A stretch of DNA of 64,000 nucleotides, taken from contig NZ_CP035704.1 of NCBI RefSeq assembly GCF_004168365.1, forward strand, positions 2,728,001-2,792,000, read 5' to 3'. The translations under genes were made by a program, and so were the position numbers. Source of the DNA: Pseudolysobacter antarcticus. GTDB taxonomy: Bacteria > Pseudomonadota > Gammaproteobacteria > Xanthomonadales > Rhodanobacteraceae. The notes beneath the pieces were generated by a model. It was not told where the DNA came from. It saw nothing but the letters and a program-made list of their open reading frames with translations, and made no database searches. How positions within the stretch are numbered: position 1 is the stretch's first letter; each line of letters starts with the position of its first letter. Below, in pieces: positions 7,189 to 16,530 of the stretch.

Positions 7189-8508
7189 ATGTCTTTTGAA
7201 CTTTTCGGGCTGTCGCCCGCGATTAACCGTGCCCTGACTGAACAGGGTTACACCCAGCCCACCCCGATCCAGAGCGAAGCTATTCCGGCTGCGCTGGCCG
7301 GTCATGACCTTTTCGCCGGCGCGCAGACCGGCACCGGCAAAACCGCGGCGTTCTCGCTGCCGATGTTGGAGCGTCTGTATCCCGAAGGTCGCAAGCCCGC
7401 CAATGCCTCGCGCAAAGTACGTGCATTGATTCTGACTCCGACTCGCGAACTCGCCGCCCAGGTGCATGACAGCATCCGTGCCTATGGCAAATACGTCGGC
7501 GTGACCAGCGCCGCGATTTTCGGCGGCGTCGGCATGGGTCCGCAGATGCAGGCCCTGCGTCGCGGTGTGGATATTCTCGTGGCCACACCGGGCCGCCTGC
7601 TCGATCATATGGAACGTCGCACTGCGGATCTGTCCGGTGTCGAAATCCTTGTGCTCGACGAAGCTGATCGCATGCTCGACATGGGCTTCATGCCAGCGTT
7701 GAAGCGTATCCTCGCGACCGTGCCGAAACAGAACCGCCAAACCCTGTTGTTCTCGGCGACATTCGCCGAACCGATCAAGGCACTTGCCGCACAGTTCATG
7801 CGTGATCCGGTCGAAATCCAGATCGCCGCGCGCAACAGCGTCGTCGCCACCATCACCCATCGCGTGCATCCGGTCGACGCAGTGAAGAAGCGTGACCTGC
7901 TGCTGCATTTGCTGGCCGAAGATAGCCGTCGCCAGACGCTGGTATTCAGCCGCACCAAGCACGGCGCCGATCGTTTGTGCCAGCAGCTCGAAGAAGCCGG
8001 ATTCAAGGCCGACGCGATCCACGGCAACAAGAGCCAGGGCGCCCGTACCCGCGCACTCAAGGATTTCAAGGCTGGCCGCACCACGATTCTCGTCGCGACC
8101 GATATCGCCGCACGCGGTCTGGATATCGACCAGCTGCCAGTCGTTGTGAACTACGATCTGCCGATGGTTGCCGAAGACTACGTGCATCGCATCGGTCGTA
8201 CCGGCCGCGCTGGCGCCGAGGGTTTGGCGATTTCGCTGGTCTCGCATGCCGAAGGTGGCTTGTTGCGTGACATCCAGCGCGTGCTCAAGCGCGATATCGA
8301 AGTGGTGAACGTGGAAGGCTTCACCCCGATGCAGCCGCTGCGTCTCGATGTTGCGCGCCCGAATCCGCGTGCTGGCAACAACGGCAAGCCGGGTGCGTCG
8401 CATGCACGTCGCCCGCACGCAGCAGCACCGCGGGGTGGTCACGCCGTCGGCGCGAAGAAGCCGAGCGGCGGTCGCAGCTCCAACTTCCGCACGCGTAATT
8501 CTGCTTGA
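7189..8508 (+). CDS. rhlE: DEAD-box RNA helicase, RhlE type
   Basis: A 439-residue ATP-dependent RNA helicase acting on rRNA assembly intermediates and mRNA decay. In order: Q-motif (GYTQPTPIQSEAIP, about 20-33), Walker A AQTGTGKT, PTRELAAQ, GG and TPGR, DEAD in VLDEADRMLD, SAT, then the second RecA domain with VFSRTKHGAD, RGLDID and HRIGRTGRAG. A basic low-complexity tail (HARRPHAAAPRGG) suits nonspecific RNA anchoring. FELFGLSPAINRALTEQGY at the N-terminus matches RhlE rather than DeaD or SrmB. An intrinsic terminator follows about 100 bases downstream, so it is monocistronic. The long leader suggests temperature or autoregulation. Confidence 0.93.
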   Translation: MSFELFGLSPAINRALTEQGYTQPTPIQSEAIPAALAGHDLFAGAQTGTGKTAAFSLPMLERLYPEGRKPANASRKVRALILTPTRELAAQVHDSIRAYGKYVGVTSAAIFGGVGMGPQMQALRRGVDILVATPGRLLDHMERRTADLSGVEILVLDEADRMLDMGFMPALKRILATVPKQNRQTLLFSATFAEPIKALAAQFMRDPVEIQIAARNSVVATITHRVHPVDAVKKRDLLLHLLAEDSRRQTLVFSRTKHGADRLCQQLEEAGFKADAIHGNKSQGARTRALKDFKAGRTTILVATDIAARGLDIDQLPVVVNYDLPMVAEDYVHRIGRTGRAGAEGLAISLVSHAEGGLLRDIQRVLKRDIEVVNVEGFTPMQPLRLDVARPNPRAGNNGKPGASHARRPHAAAPRGGHAVGAKKPSGGRSSNFRTRNSA

Positions 8509-8606
8509 GCCCTTTGTTTGCAAGCTCGCTGCTGGCAGTGACGTCTACTTTCTGAGAATTTAGCCGGCGCCAGTTGTTCAAGCAGTTTAAAACAATGCGT
8601 GAAAAC

Positions 8607-8639
8607 AAAAAAGGTGAGTCGAAAGACTCGCCTTTTTTT
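8607..8639 (+). terminator. Intrinsic terminator of rhlE
   Basis: GGTGAGTC (8613-8620), a GAAA tetraloop, and GACTCGCC (8625-8632) form an 8-bp stem with one G-U pair, preceded by A-rich DNA and followed by seven T residues. The flanking A/T runs could also serve the opposite strand. Confidence 0.9.
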
Positions 8640-8943
8640 ATGCGCGTCACATCCATCGGCGGCCGATTCTACAGCGCACAGCCACAAGTAATGGGTCAAA
8701 AGGCTTATATCTTGTCATTCCAATGACTGATGAAATATTACCCGGCGCAATGCGAATATCGCCGCAGGTTAGCAAGAAGTTAATTCGCCGTGCACAGGGG
8801 CTGTTGCAGGGCTGCTACCACCACGGAATTTGAAACTCGGTCACCCGCAGGCGCACCTGACGATTGCACACGGACTGGATTCCGTTTGTGACGAATCGGG
8901 CTGCGTGATGCGAAACCAACACATCCATACCAGGGGTAATTCG
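8640..8943. other. Intergenic region upstream of the FecA-like receptor
   Basis: About 300 bases between the rhlE terminator and the receptor gene. I see no gene, no clear Fur box and no anti-sigma/sigma pair, although FecA-type receptors are often iron regulated. The only firm signal is AGGGG directly before the ATG at 8944. Confidence 0.4.
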
Positions 8944-11175
8944 ATGTCGATCAATTTGCAAAACTCTTTCATGCCCGGATTTCGGCATAGCGCGCTGAGC
9001 GTCGGTATTCTGTTGGCATTTGCCAACGCCGGGGCATGGGCTGAAACACCGTTGGGCACGGATATGGCTGCCGCAGACAACACCACGCGCCTGAACGAAG
9101 TGCAAGTCAAGGACAAACCGTGGATGTGGAATATCGAGACTAAACGCGCCCATCTTTTGCCGGAAGTCGACGGCACCAAGATCACCGTGACGAAAAAGAG
9201 CACGGTCGAAAAACTCGACGATATTCCTACCGTCATCGACAACAATTTGCGTAACCTTTTCGCCCATATTCCGGGCATCCTGGTTTCGGAACAACAAACT
9301 CCGGGCCAGTTGAACGTGAATTACCGCGGCATCGGCAACCCGCAGGAAGGCGAGTACATCCTTAGCTTGCAGGACGGCATTCCGATCGTCAGCGACTGGA
9401 TCGGCTTCCCGACCAATTACTATATTCCAGTGCCGCAGAGCATCGAGTCGATCCAATTTCTGCGCGCCGGATCCGGCCTGCTGTACGGACCGGAACCAGC
9501 GGTGTTGAACTACGTCACACGCCGGCCTGATCCCTCCCGCGAGTTCGGCGGCTATACCGAAAATGTCATCGGCAGTCACGGCCTGTTCTCCGATTACACC
9601 GAGGTCGATGGCACCAGCGGCCAATGGGAATACCGCGCCGACTTCAATTACCGTCAGGCCGACGGCCAGCGCGACAATGGCGACTACAAAGTCAGCGGCG
9701 GCGATCTGCATCTCGGCTACAAGCTCGATGACACACAAAAACTGACCTTCGATTTGCATGCGTATCGCAGCGACAATGCGCAGGCCGGACGCATGAGCTA
9801 CACGCAGTGGATTGCCAACCCGAATCTCACCACGACACCGGACAATCGCACTTGGGTCGATCACGATTTCGCCGTGCTCGGCTACGAAAATCATTTCAAC
9901 GACAAGACCCAGCTCGAAGTGAAACTATGGCGCGGCTACCACGACCAGGCCGATCGCTCAGAAAGCCTGACCGCAAAGCCGGTGCCGAATAGCACGCTCG
10001 AATCGCAGAAGTATCGTTTCACCGGACTCGACGCACGCCTGCGCCATGACTGGGGTCAGGGCAACGCATTCACCACGGGTTTTACCGCGTATCAATCGGA
10101 TAGCCCGTGGCGCAAATGGCTCGGCACCAATCTGGTCGTCGATCAATACGATCACAGCGGCACACCCACGTTGCGCCAAGATCGCAGCACCGACTACGCC
10201 GCGGTGTTCGCTGAAAACGTTTTCCGCTTCGGCAAATTCCACATCGTGCCATCGGTGCGTTTCGAGCATGAAAAACTCGATGTCGATGAAACCTTGAACA
10301 CCGGGAAAACCGGCGCCAATCCGCCAGTGCCATTGATCGACAAGAACTACGCGAAAAGCGTGCCGCTGTTCGGTCTCGGCCTTGGTAACGATTTCGGCCA
10401 CGGCAACGAAACCTACGTGAACGTGTCGCAGGGTTTCCGTCCGTTGCGTTATCTCGATATCGGCAGTCCGTTCGGCAAGACCTCGCCGAGTAACAACGAT
10501 CCCGACCCGACCAAGTCGACCACGTATGAAGCCGGCATCCACGGCTGGCCGGCGAAAGGTTTGTATTACGATGTCAGCCTATTTGAAATCGATTTCAAGA
10601 ATCGTCTCGAATCACAGGTGATCGATGCCATCGGCGATACCATCAACGTCAACACTGGCGATACGCGCCATCGCGGTATCGAAGGTCAGATCGAATACGA
10701 TCTGCTCGCCATCGGCGACCGCAGCAATGACGGCCAGCATCTGAATCTTTTTGCGAACGCCAGTTTCCTCAATGCAAAATTTACCGGCAGCACGCTGAAG
10801 AATCCGAACGGCACGAGTCTTGTCGGCAACACTCCGGCATTCGCGCCGCATTATGTCGCTCGCGCGGGCGTGGTGTGGGCACAGGACAAACACTACAAAC
10901 TCAGTCTCAGCGCAAGCTCGGTCGCCTCGCAATACTGGCAGGATAACGATACCGGCACGACCGCCGTGCTCGGTCAGCCCGGGTATCTGCCGGCCAAGAT
11001 TCCGCAATACACCGTGGTGGATTTTTCCGGCGACTACAACCTGACCGAACGCGTGCGTCTACTCGCCGGTATCTCGAATCTCGGCGACAAAGTTTATTAT
11101 TCGCGCGTCTTCCAGAACGGTCTTGAGCCCGCATTCGGACGCACTTATTACGCGGGTATTTCGCTGGGCTTCTGA
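8944..11175 (+). CDS. TonB-dependent siderophore/ferric-citrate-type receptor (FecA-like)
   Basis: A 743-residue outer-membrane beta-barrel for active import of a ferric chelate or similar ligand. Signal peptide 1-33 (ending AGAWA), plug domain about 60-210 with IPTVIDNNLRNLFAHIPGI and LNVNYRGIG and the plug end RAGSGLLYGPEPAVLNYVTRRP, then a 22-strand barrel ending with Phe (AGISLGF). The plug resembles FecA/ferric dicitrate receptors more than generic CirA types, but the ligand is unproven. The start at 8944 is supported by AGGGG; an upstream extension of 38 codons lacks a ribosome site. No FecI/FecR pair is present, and no N-terminal signalling domain, so cell-surface transcriptional control is unlikely. 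Confidence 0.9.
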   Translation: MSINLQNSFMPGFRHSALSVGILLAFANAGAWAETPLGTDMAAADNTTRLNEVQVKDKPWMWNIETKRAHLLPEVDGTKITVTKKSTVEKLDDIPTVIDNNLRNLFAHIPGILVSEQQTPGQLNVNYRGIGNPQEGEYILSLQDGIPIVSDWIGFPTNYYIPVPQSIESIQFLRAGSGLLYGPEPAVLNYVTRRPDPSREFGGYTENVIGSHGLFSDYTEVDGTSGQWEYRADFNYRQADGQRDNGDYKVSGGDLHLGYKLDDTQKLTFDLHAYRSDNAQAGRMSYTQWIANPNLTTTPDNRTWVDHDFAVLGYENHFNDKTQLEVKLWRGYHDQADRSESLTAKPVPNSTLESQKYRFTGLDARLRHDWGQGNAFTTGFTAYQSDSPWRKWLGTNLVVDQYDHSGTPTLRQDRSTDYAAVFAENVFRFGKFHIVPSVRFEHEKLDVDETLNTGKTGANPPVPLIDKNYAKSVPLFGLGLGNDFGHGNETYVNVSQGFRPLRYLDIGSPFGKTSPSNNDPDPTKSTTYEAGIHGWPAKGLYYDVSLFEIDFKNRLESQVIDAIGDTINVNTGDTRHRGIEGQIEYDLLAIGDRSNDGQHLNLFANASFLNAKFTGSTLKNPNGTSLVGNTPAFAPHYVARAGVVWAQDKHYKLSLSASSVASQYWQDNDTGTTAVLGQPGYLPAKIPQYTVVDFSGDYNLTERVRLLAGISNLGDKVYYSRVFQNGLEPAFGRTYYAGISLGF

Positions 11176-11571
11176 TCGAAGAAATTAGCTATTGAAATCG
11201 AATGTGCCGGAGGGCGTATTGCGGCTCCGGTACATAGCGTGTGTTGCCATACATCTGGACCGTTTTTTCGGCGACTAACTGCCGCATTTCGACAATTGGG
11301 TTGCACGTTTTCGCCACGTAATTGAGCAATGTCCAACAGTCTGCCTATTTTTGCAGTCCCCCGCTGAAGTGCCTGTACAGATCATCGTTATCAGTGGTTC
11401 CGGCGATCCGTGATCAGCATACTGCTCGTGATCAAATCTGTCTCGCGGGTCATCCAGCGACCGGCTGCTCTCGGCCAAGAAAGGACACGATCCACGGCCA
11501 AATCATTTCCGCAAAGCTGCCGTGCTTAGTATTGATAATACTGAAGCAAGCAGTGGCCAACTATTTTTACA
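11176..11571. other. Intergenic region with an imperfect stem-loop
   Basis: No credible gene in 396 bases. An imperfect 9-bp inverted repeat (GTGCCGGAG at 11204-11212, CTCCGGTAC at 11225-11233, one mismatch) lies 28 bases after the receptor stop and may help end its transcript; no T-run follows. The rest shows nothing I can name, and base composition is lower in GC than the neighbours. Confidence 0.45.
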
Positions 11572-12633
11572 TCATTGATGTTGCGCCGCTGGGTCGTGCT
11601 CCTTCGGCTCTCGCGCATCCTTCAGAACCTCAAGTATTGCCTTTATCACCGCGTCGGGCTGGGACTTCTGAATTTCGTGCGTCGCGGTGGGTACGAGTCG
11701 GACAATGCCACGCTTGGAAAGCGCAACGAGTTGATCTAGAAAGCTTAACCTTACGCGATCCAGCGCATCCCGATGTGCCTGCGTTTCCCCGTCCCGGCGC
11801 GCGGGGAGTGGCGCATACAGCACAATTAACGGCATGTCGCCGTACCAGCGCCGTGCCGCACGTACCTCGTCGGAGCTCTCCTGGTAAGTGTTTTGTTCGC
11901 TGATCGCTGCCTGCTGAAAGCCCAGCGACATATAGGCTTTATGGAGGGACGCATTGATCGCATCGCTGTAGCGCGGATCATCGGGCGGAACACACATTTT
12001 ATAGGACTCCGATCCCTCAACGAAGCCAAGCTGCGCTGCCTTGATACAATCGCGCTGGTTCGCCAACTCCTTCGGATCCAAAGCAAAGGCATGCTCATGG
12101 GTCGGCTGCTGCGGATCGAGCCGCCAGGCGTTTTCCTGCCCGGTTTCACTCACCGAGTCGACAAGCACCATGCCAGCAACCTCGGGCAGATAGGAATCAG
12201 CATAAAGCCTCGCATGCATTCCGCCCATCGAATGGCCAACCAGAATATAAGGCGGTTTTATCGATGCGGCATTCAGAAGACGGTGTAGATCGTCGACGAT
12301 GTTGGCGCTGTCTGCCGGCCGGCGGCCCGCATCGCTGTAACCGATCCCCGCTCGGTCGTAAGAACATACACGTGTGTGTGCAGCAATTGCAGGTTGCACG
12401 CGGGCCCACGCCGAAGTGTCATCGGCCACGCCGGACACAAAGATTACTGTAGGAGTTCCTTCGCCAAGGCAATACAGGTTCAGCTTACGGCCGGGTTCGA
12501 CTTCGATGAGCCGCTGTGCGCGTGTATAGGCTGGATCGTCGATCACTTTGCTGGTCTCGTCAGCGGCAATCGCCGACGACGACATCAAAATGGAAATGAA
12601 GATGCCTTTGCAGATATTGACGGCTTTACGCAC
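11572..12633 (-). CDS. Secreted alpha/beta-fold hydrolase
   Basis: A 353-residue alpha/beta hydrolase. The start is a GTG at 12633, four bases after GGAGAAGG, and gives a signal peptide ending SSSAIA; the open frame continues 39 codons upstream without a ribosome site. The catalytic Ser is in VGHSMGGMHA, an oxyanion HG-like turn is VSGVADDTSAW, an acid may be in VLVDSV or the later PLIVLYAPL region, and the His is in PTATHEIQKSQPD near the C-terminus. The family covers esterases, lactonases and haloperoxidase-like enzymes, so substrate is open. GC is a little lower than in the neighbours, and the gene borders a region of decayed fragments, both hints of acquisition. Confidence 0.85.
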   Translation of the reverse strand: MRKAVNICKGIFISILMSSSAIAADETSKVIDDPAYTRAQRLIEVEPGRKLNLYCLGEGTPTVIFVSGVADDTSAWARVQPAIAAHTRVCSYDRAGIGYSDAGRRPADSANIVDDLHRLLNAASIKPPYILVGHSMGGMHARLYADSYLPEVAGMVLVDSVSETGQENAWRLDPQQPTHEHAFALDPKELANQRDCIKAAQLGFVEGSESYKMCVPPDDPRYSDAINASLHKAYMSLGFQQAAISEQNTYQESSDEVRAARRWYGDMPLIVLYAPLPARRDGETQAHRDALDRVRLSFLDQLVALSKRGIVRLVPTATHEIQKSQPDAVIKAILEVLKDAREPKEHDPAAQHQ

Positions 12634-13363
12634 GGGCCTTCTCCAGAGGTGAGTTAAGGTGCCAACGCGCTGTCGATTGCTGCGCGCAATTGGTCGGCTG
12701 CTAGTGAAACAATGGGCGAAGAGCCAGAGTTTACCGCGTACCGATGCCAAGGTGCGCCTAAGCCAAATGGTTATTCAAATGCTGCTGATCGCGACCGGCA
12801 GTTAAAGGTCGACATGCGACCATCAGCAGGATCGTCAAATCGCTGGCGGCGCTGGTCACGTTGTCCGGCGAGACTGGTCAACTGGGTTGGCGAAGATTGG
12901 TCAAAAAACTGGCTATCCGCACTGCTGCTGTGTCTTCGGCAATCCTTGATGTGACCGACGCGATTCCGGGCGCCAATCGAGTTGACGTGGTTCCAGGATA
13001 GCCCATAACAATCCTGCAAGTCGTTTCCTATCCAGCAAGTCGCGTATGCGGAAGACGCGTTTCGCATGGGCCGGGAGTATCGGGCGAGTTAATAGGAACC
13101 TTAGGCACCTTATCGAAAATGGATAAGATGACCTAAGGTCGCTATAACTTGAATTCGGTCCGCGGACTCTCCCATCGCGTTGTAAATGTCCGCCCGATGG
13201 TTGTTATTGGTTCCATTGCATTCCGCGAAGGTCGAGGAGAGCACCAAAGCTACTTCGGCTTGATGTAACTCGTTGATTTTCGATCTCTGACAAAGTAACG
13301 ATATCTGCGGTAATCAGTTACTTGCAGCAGGAAAATATCAAAAATCGATCTATTCCGACCAGC
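12634..13363. other. Gene-free stretch with a nested palindrome
   Basis: No intact gene. A plus-strand reading around 12836-13003 gives a gene-like but interrupted stretch (for example LAALVTLSGETGQLGW) that I do not recognise. A nested inverted repeat occupies 13099-13138: CCTTAGG (13099-13105) with CCTAAGG (13132-13138), and inside it CTTATC (13109-13114) with GATAAG (13122-13127). It may be an insertion-sequence end or a terminator of a lost gene. Confidence 0.45.
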
Positions 13364-13432
13364 CCTACTGTGTAGCCGCTCCCGGTTGTAGAACACCTCG
13401 ATGTCGTCGAACACCTTGCTGCGCGCTTCGTC
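13364..13432 (-). pseudogene. IS3-family transposase (OrfB) C-terminal remnant
   Basis: The minus-strand reading gives RDEARSKVFDDIEVFYNRER followed by LHS, the highly conserved end of IS3-family DDE integrase domains (the DYIEVFYNRxRxHS block with the last catalytic Glu upstream lost). Only about 23 residues match; downstream the expected xLGYxSP motif is replaced by unrelated sequence in another frame. No inverted repeats or OrfA are present. It is a relic, not a mobile element. Confidence 0.7.
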
Positions 13433-13459
13433 GCGATTGTCGAAAATCGCTCCGCGCAG

Positions 13460-13606
13460 GTCTATGGCTGGCGTGGCGAGGCCGACAAGACGTTTGAGTG
13501 GCTCGAACGCGCCTACGCGCAGCACGACGCTGGCATTTCGTTCGTGAAGACCGACCCGCTGCTCAAATCCGTGCGCGGCGATGGTGAAGAAGCTCTGCCG
13601 CCGTGA
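13460..13606 (+). pseudogene. C-terminal remnant of a TPR-repeat protein
   Basis: A 48-codon plus-strand stretch ending at a TGA (13604-13606) reads VYGWRGEADKTFEWLERAYA, then a QHDAGISFVKTDPLLKSVRG ending. This is the typical last repeat of TPR proteins fused to winged-helix or cyclase domains, where the repeat is followed by a DPxxxxLRxDPRF segment. The rest of the gene is gone; the left end abuts the IS3 relic, which suggests an insertion-mediated deletion. Confidence 0.65.
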
Positions 13607-13697
13607 GCGGTGGATTCGCCCGGCATTGACGAGCCCTTAGCAGCCGTTCGCCAACGAACGCGTGGGGTCGACAAGCGACCTTCAGTCTGATGGTCGG

Positions 13698-13802
13698 CTG
13701 GCTCCGTTTTCGATCAAGTTATACGGCAAGCTTGTTGACTGCACTGTCGATCTGCAACATCGCGATCTCTATGAAAAATGCATCACCGTTTTGACCGCGT
13801 GA
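13698..13802 (+). pseudogene. Unrecognised C-terminal gene fragment
   Basis: A plus-strand stretch ending in a TGA at 13800-13802 reads FSIKLYGKLVDCTVDLQHRD and then LYEKCITVLTA. Residue composition is protein-like, but there is no start codon with a ribosome site and I cannot name the family. Its stop lies directly against the convergent stop of the SDR remnant. Confidence 0.35.
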
Positions 13803-14010
13803 TCAGCGTTCTTGATCGGTCGGGCGCATCAGGATTTCATTGATGCAGACATGATCTGGCTGGCTCACCGCAAACAGGATCGCGTTGGCGATATCCTGGC
13901 CTTGCAACTAGGCGCATCGATTCGGCCCATCCATTGATCGCCTTGTGCACATCGATATCGATATTGCTGCCGTGTTAAGCAGCGGGCTCGATCGCGATGA
14001 CCCGCACGAG
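13803..14010 (-). pseudogene. Decayed short-chain dehydrogenase/reductase (SDR), C-terminal part
   Basis: The last 34 codons read QDIANAILFAVSQPDHVCIN followed by EILMRPTDQER and a stop (13805-13803). This is the standard C-terminus of classical SDR enzymes of the YdfG type. Upstream the frame is broken by stops, but further pieces are visible in other frames, such as RVIAIEPAA (about 14004-13978), which matches the SDR strand before the lid. The N-terminal cofactor-binding half is missing. The gene has decayed by several frameshifts or deletions. Confidence 0.7.
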
Positions 14011-14124
14011 GCAGGATGACAATGACCAAAGTCGCGACGGCGATGAAATTTGATGCAGCCGTTCTGAACACGATAGGCGCGCCGGTTACACTGCGCTTTT
14101 ACGCGACATCATCGGAATTTGCCC

Positions 14125-14613
14125 ATGCCCTACACGCCTATCGTCGCCACGCTCGGCTACGTTCTTTCGCCCGATAAATCCAGAGTGCTGTTGATCCATC
14201 GCAACGCGCGCGCCAACGATCAGCACCTAGGCAAATACAACGGACTCGGCGGCAAGATGGAGCCTGAGGAAAATATCGTCGCGTGCATGCGCCGCGAAAT
14301 TCGCGAGGAAGCCGCGATCGAATGCGAGAGCTTGAGTCTGCGCGGCACGATCAGTTGGCCCGGCTTCGGCAAGGACGGCGAAGACTGGCTCGGATTCGTT
14401 TTTTTGATCGACAGTTTTAGCGGCACACCGCTCGAACGGAATGCCGAAGGCGAGCTCGAATGGATCGACATCGCGCGCATCATGGAGCTGCCGCTGTGGG
14501 ACGGCGACCGGCATTTCCTGCCACTGGTGTTTGATACTGACCCGCGTGCATTTCATGGCGTGATGCCGTATCGCGATGGCAAAGCCGTATCGTGGAATTA
14601 TTCGCGTATCTAG
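14125..14613 (+). CDS. NUDIX hydrolase, 8-oxo-dGTP diphosphatase-like
   Basis: A 162-residue NUDIX protein. The Nudix box runs GGKMEPEENIVACMRREI and on to REEAAI, a full match to Gx5Ex7REUxEExGU apart from the last Gly, so Mg-dependent pyrophosphohydrolase activity is expected. The W-rich segment (ISWPGFGKDGEDWLGFVF) and ending VMPYRDGKAVSW resemble MTH1/MutT-like 8-oxo-purine nucleotide diphosphatases. The ATG at 14125 has GGA 9 bases upstream; an in-frame TTG two codons earlier is less likely. It is monocistronic and convergent with the next gene. Confidence 0.9.
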   Translation: MPYTPIVATLGYVLSPDKSRVLLIHRNARANDQHLGKYNGLGGKMEPEENIVACMRREIREEAAIECESLSLRGTISWPGFGKDGEDWLGFVFLIDSFSGTPLERNAEGELEWIDIARIMELPLWDGDRHFLPLVFDTDPRAFHGVMPYRDGKAVSWNYSRI

Positions 14614-14661
14614 GCATCGTGGTACGGAACAATATCGCACTGCGAAAATCGATATAGCCGT

Positions 14662-16530
14662 CTATTTGGGAATCGCACCGAGATTTTTTGCGCTCAACGC
14701 GGGTGCCACACCCGCGTTCAATCCGCGCGGTAACGCAGCGATATCCGCACTCGCCGGCAGCGGCGTGCCCTGGGTGAGATGCGCGAACATCGCATCCATC
14801 GCCGCATAGGCATACGGCATCAGCGGCACATATCGCGCGCCGAGCACGGGCAGACCGAGGAACGCGTCGAAGTGCTGCGCGTTGGCGACGCGCCAATAGC
14901 GCAGATCACGATCGGCGCTCTGTTGTTTCGCGGTACGCACATACGCCGCGCTGGTGAATGCTTCGGGAATCAAGCCGTCATCGGCGCCATGAATCACGAT
15001 CACCGGCAAACCCGCGCGCGGCGGCGCGGCAAGGGTTGCCTCGACACCGGCGTGTAGTCGTCTTTTCAACGCATGCTCACCGTCCCACATTGCCCGCAGA
15101 CACAATAATCCAAGCACCGAAGGATCAGCACCGTTCGCCATGCTGTCGATGATGCCGATACCCGGACTCGGTGGAATACCGGTGCCATCGGCCGACCATG
15201 TTGCTTGTTCAACGACGCTGCTAGCGCGCGCTACGCCGCTCGCATCGAGCGCCGCAAAACGATAACCGCAGGGCATCATCTCGACCCCACTGCGGGTGTA
15301 CGCCGAGGCATACGTCACCGCCACGGCGCGCCACAAATCGAAGCTGCTGCTGATCGCGCCAGCTTCGATGGCGGTGTCGGTCCAGCCGTTTTCGCGCATT
15401 CGCGAATACGCCTCGCCGGCTTGCGCGGTGGTGTCGATCGCCGCGACCAAACCATAGTCGTGCAAGGACTTGCAACGCTGCGCCCAGGTCGCCGGTTTTG
15501 CGCCTTTCGGCCGTGCCAGCGCGACATGATCGAACGTGGCATGCAGCAACGCGCAAGGTTGAAATATCGCGGCCTCGGTAACGTAGTCGTACAACGGTCG
15601 ACCATCGCCGGAATAAACACTGGGCGACACCGCCACCACACCGGCAAGTTGATGCTCATGATCGATTCCGGCGGCACGCAACGCCGCGCCCGCGCCATTC
15701 GATACACCGAGCACTATCACGCGCGTATTGCTGAAAGTGAATGGCGCCTCACTTGGCAGCGCCTGATCCAGCGTATGCAGTGCAAACTGCGCCGCTTGCA
15801 AGATGTGCGAACCCCAATCCGCCTCGGGATTGTCGCCGGAATGGGCGTGCTTGATCGCGACATTATGCGCCGGGATCGCACTGGTGAATGTCGGTGCAAA
15901 TTCCGCAGGCTCACCCGCCACACCGCGTGTGCCATCCAGTTGCACGGCGCTGCGTGTATCGATATCAACGTAGCCCGTACCGGTGCCTTTGTCGGTATAG
16001 GCCACGGCGCAGTGATGCGTCAAACCCCAGCCGCCGGCCAGCGCGATGGCACCGTATACACCGCGCGAACCCGACGACGCAGCGACCACGACACAACGCG
16101 CCTTGCGATCAAAATCATCGGGGATTTGCGTGAGCACGCGATGCGGTTGGTTAGCCCCCGGCAATTTCGCCAGCGCCTGAAATTCACGGCCCGGCACACT
16201 CGGCAATGATCCATACAGATCGCCAAAACCGCCGCCCGGCGCAAGATCGGCGATACCGCGCCAGTTGTTCCAGATCGCACGACGACGCACTTCCGCTGCC
16301 GTCGGTTTTTCCGGATTGGCAAAGACCGGCGGCGCCAACGCGCGCAACCCCGCCAAGCCGAGACCGGCTGTGAGCAGGTCATCATCGGCGGCGTGCGTCG
16401 TGGCAAGAGTGGGCGATACTAGAAAGTCGGTCATCGGTTTCCCCGCGGCAACGGCAATTCTATCGCGCGGTGATGTCGCGCACGCGCCGAGCATGGTCAG
16501 CACGAAGATGAAAAGTACAAGATTGCGCAT
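14662..16530 (-). CDS. D-(-)-3-hydroxybutyrate oligomer hydrolase (3HBOH family)
   Basis: A 622-residue esterase of the PF10605 family that splits 3-hydroxybutyrate dimers and oligomers released from polyhydroxybutyrate. The signal has a lipobox-like LGAC (Cys17), so it may be a lipoprotein or a secreted protein. The serine nucleophile lies in GVSNGAGA (Ser277), embedded in the family block RVIVLGVSNGAGAALRAA. Late blocks PVIVIHGADDGLIPEAFTS (Asp) and NAQHFDAFLG (His) complete a Ser-Asp-His triad. The start at 16530 has an excellent GGAGGA ribosome site. It is divergent from the LuxR-type regulator gene with 161 bases between them, which makes that regulator a candidate controller. Confidence 0.9.
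   Translation of the reverse strand: MRNLVLFIFVLTMLGACATSPRDRIAVAAGKPMTDFLVSPTLATTHAADDDLLTAGLGLAGLRALAPPVFANPEKPTAAEVRRRAIWNNWRGIADLAPGGGFGDLYGSLPSVPGREFQALAKLPGANQPHRVLTQIPDDFDRKARCVVVAASSGSRGVYGAIALAGGWGLTHHCAVAYTDKGTGTGYVDIDTRSAVQLDGTRGVAGEPAEFAPTFTSAIPAHNVAIKHAHSGDNPEADWGSHILQAAQFALHTLDQALPSEAPFTFSNTRVIVLGVSNGAGAALRAAGIDHEHQLAGVVAVSPSVYSGDGRPLYDYVTEAAIFQPCALLHATFDHVALARPKGAKPATWAQRCKSLHDYGLVAAIDTTAQAGEAYSRMRENGWTDTAIEAGAISSSFDLWRAVAVTYASAYTRSGVEMMPCGYRFAALDASGVARASSVVEQATWSADGTGIPPSPGIGIIDSMANGADPSVLGLLCLRAMWDGEHALKRRLHAGVEATLAAPPRAGLPVIVIHGADDGLIPEAFTSAAYVRTAKQQSADRDLRYWRVANAQHFDAFLGLPVLGARYVPLMPYAYAAMDAMFAHLTQGTPLPASADIAALPRGLNAGVAPALSAKNLGAIPK

Noticed and set aside
7168-8523. A 451-codon minus-strand frame opposite rhlE
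   Set aside because: Low-complexity His/Gly/Arg composition and no ribosome site; typical shadow of a GC-rich gene.
8640-8943. Fur box for the FecA-like receptor
   Set aside because: No GATAATGATAATCATTATC-like element could be seen.
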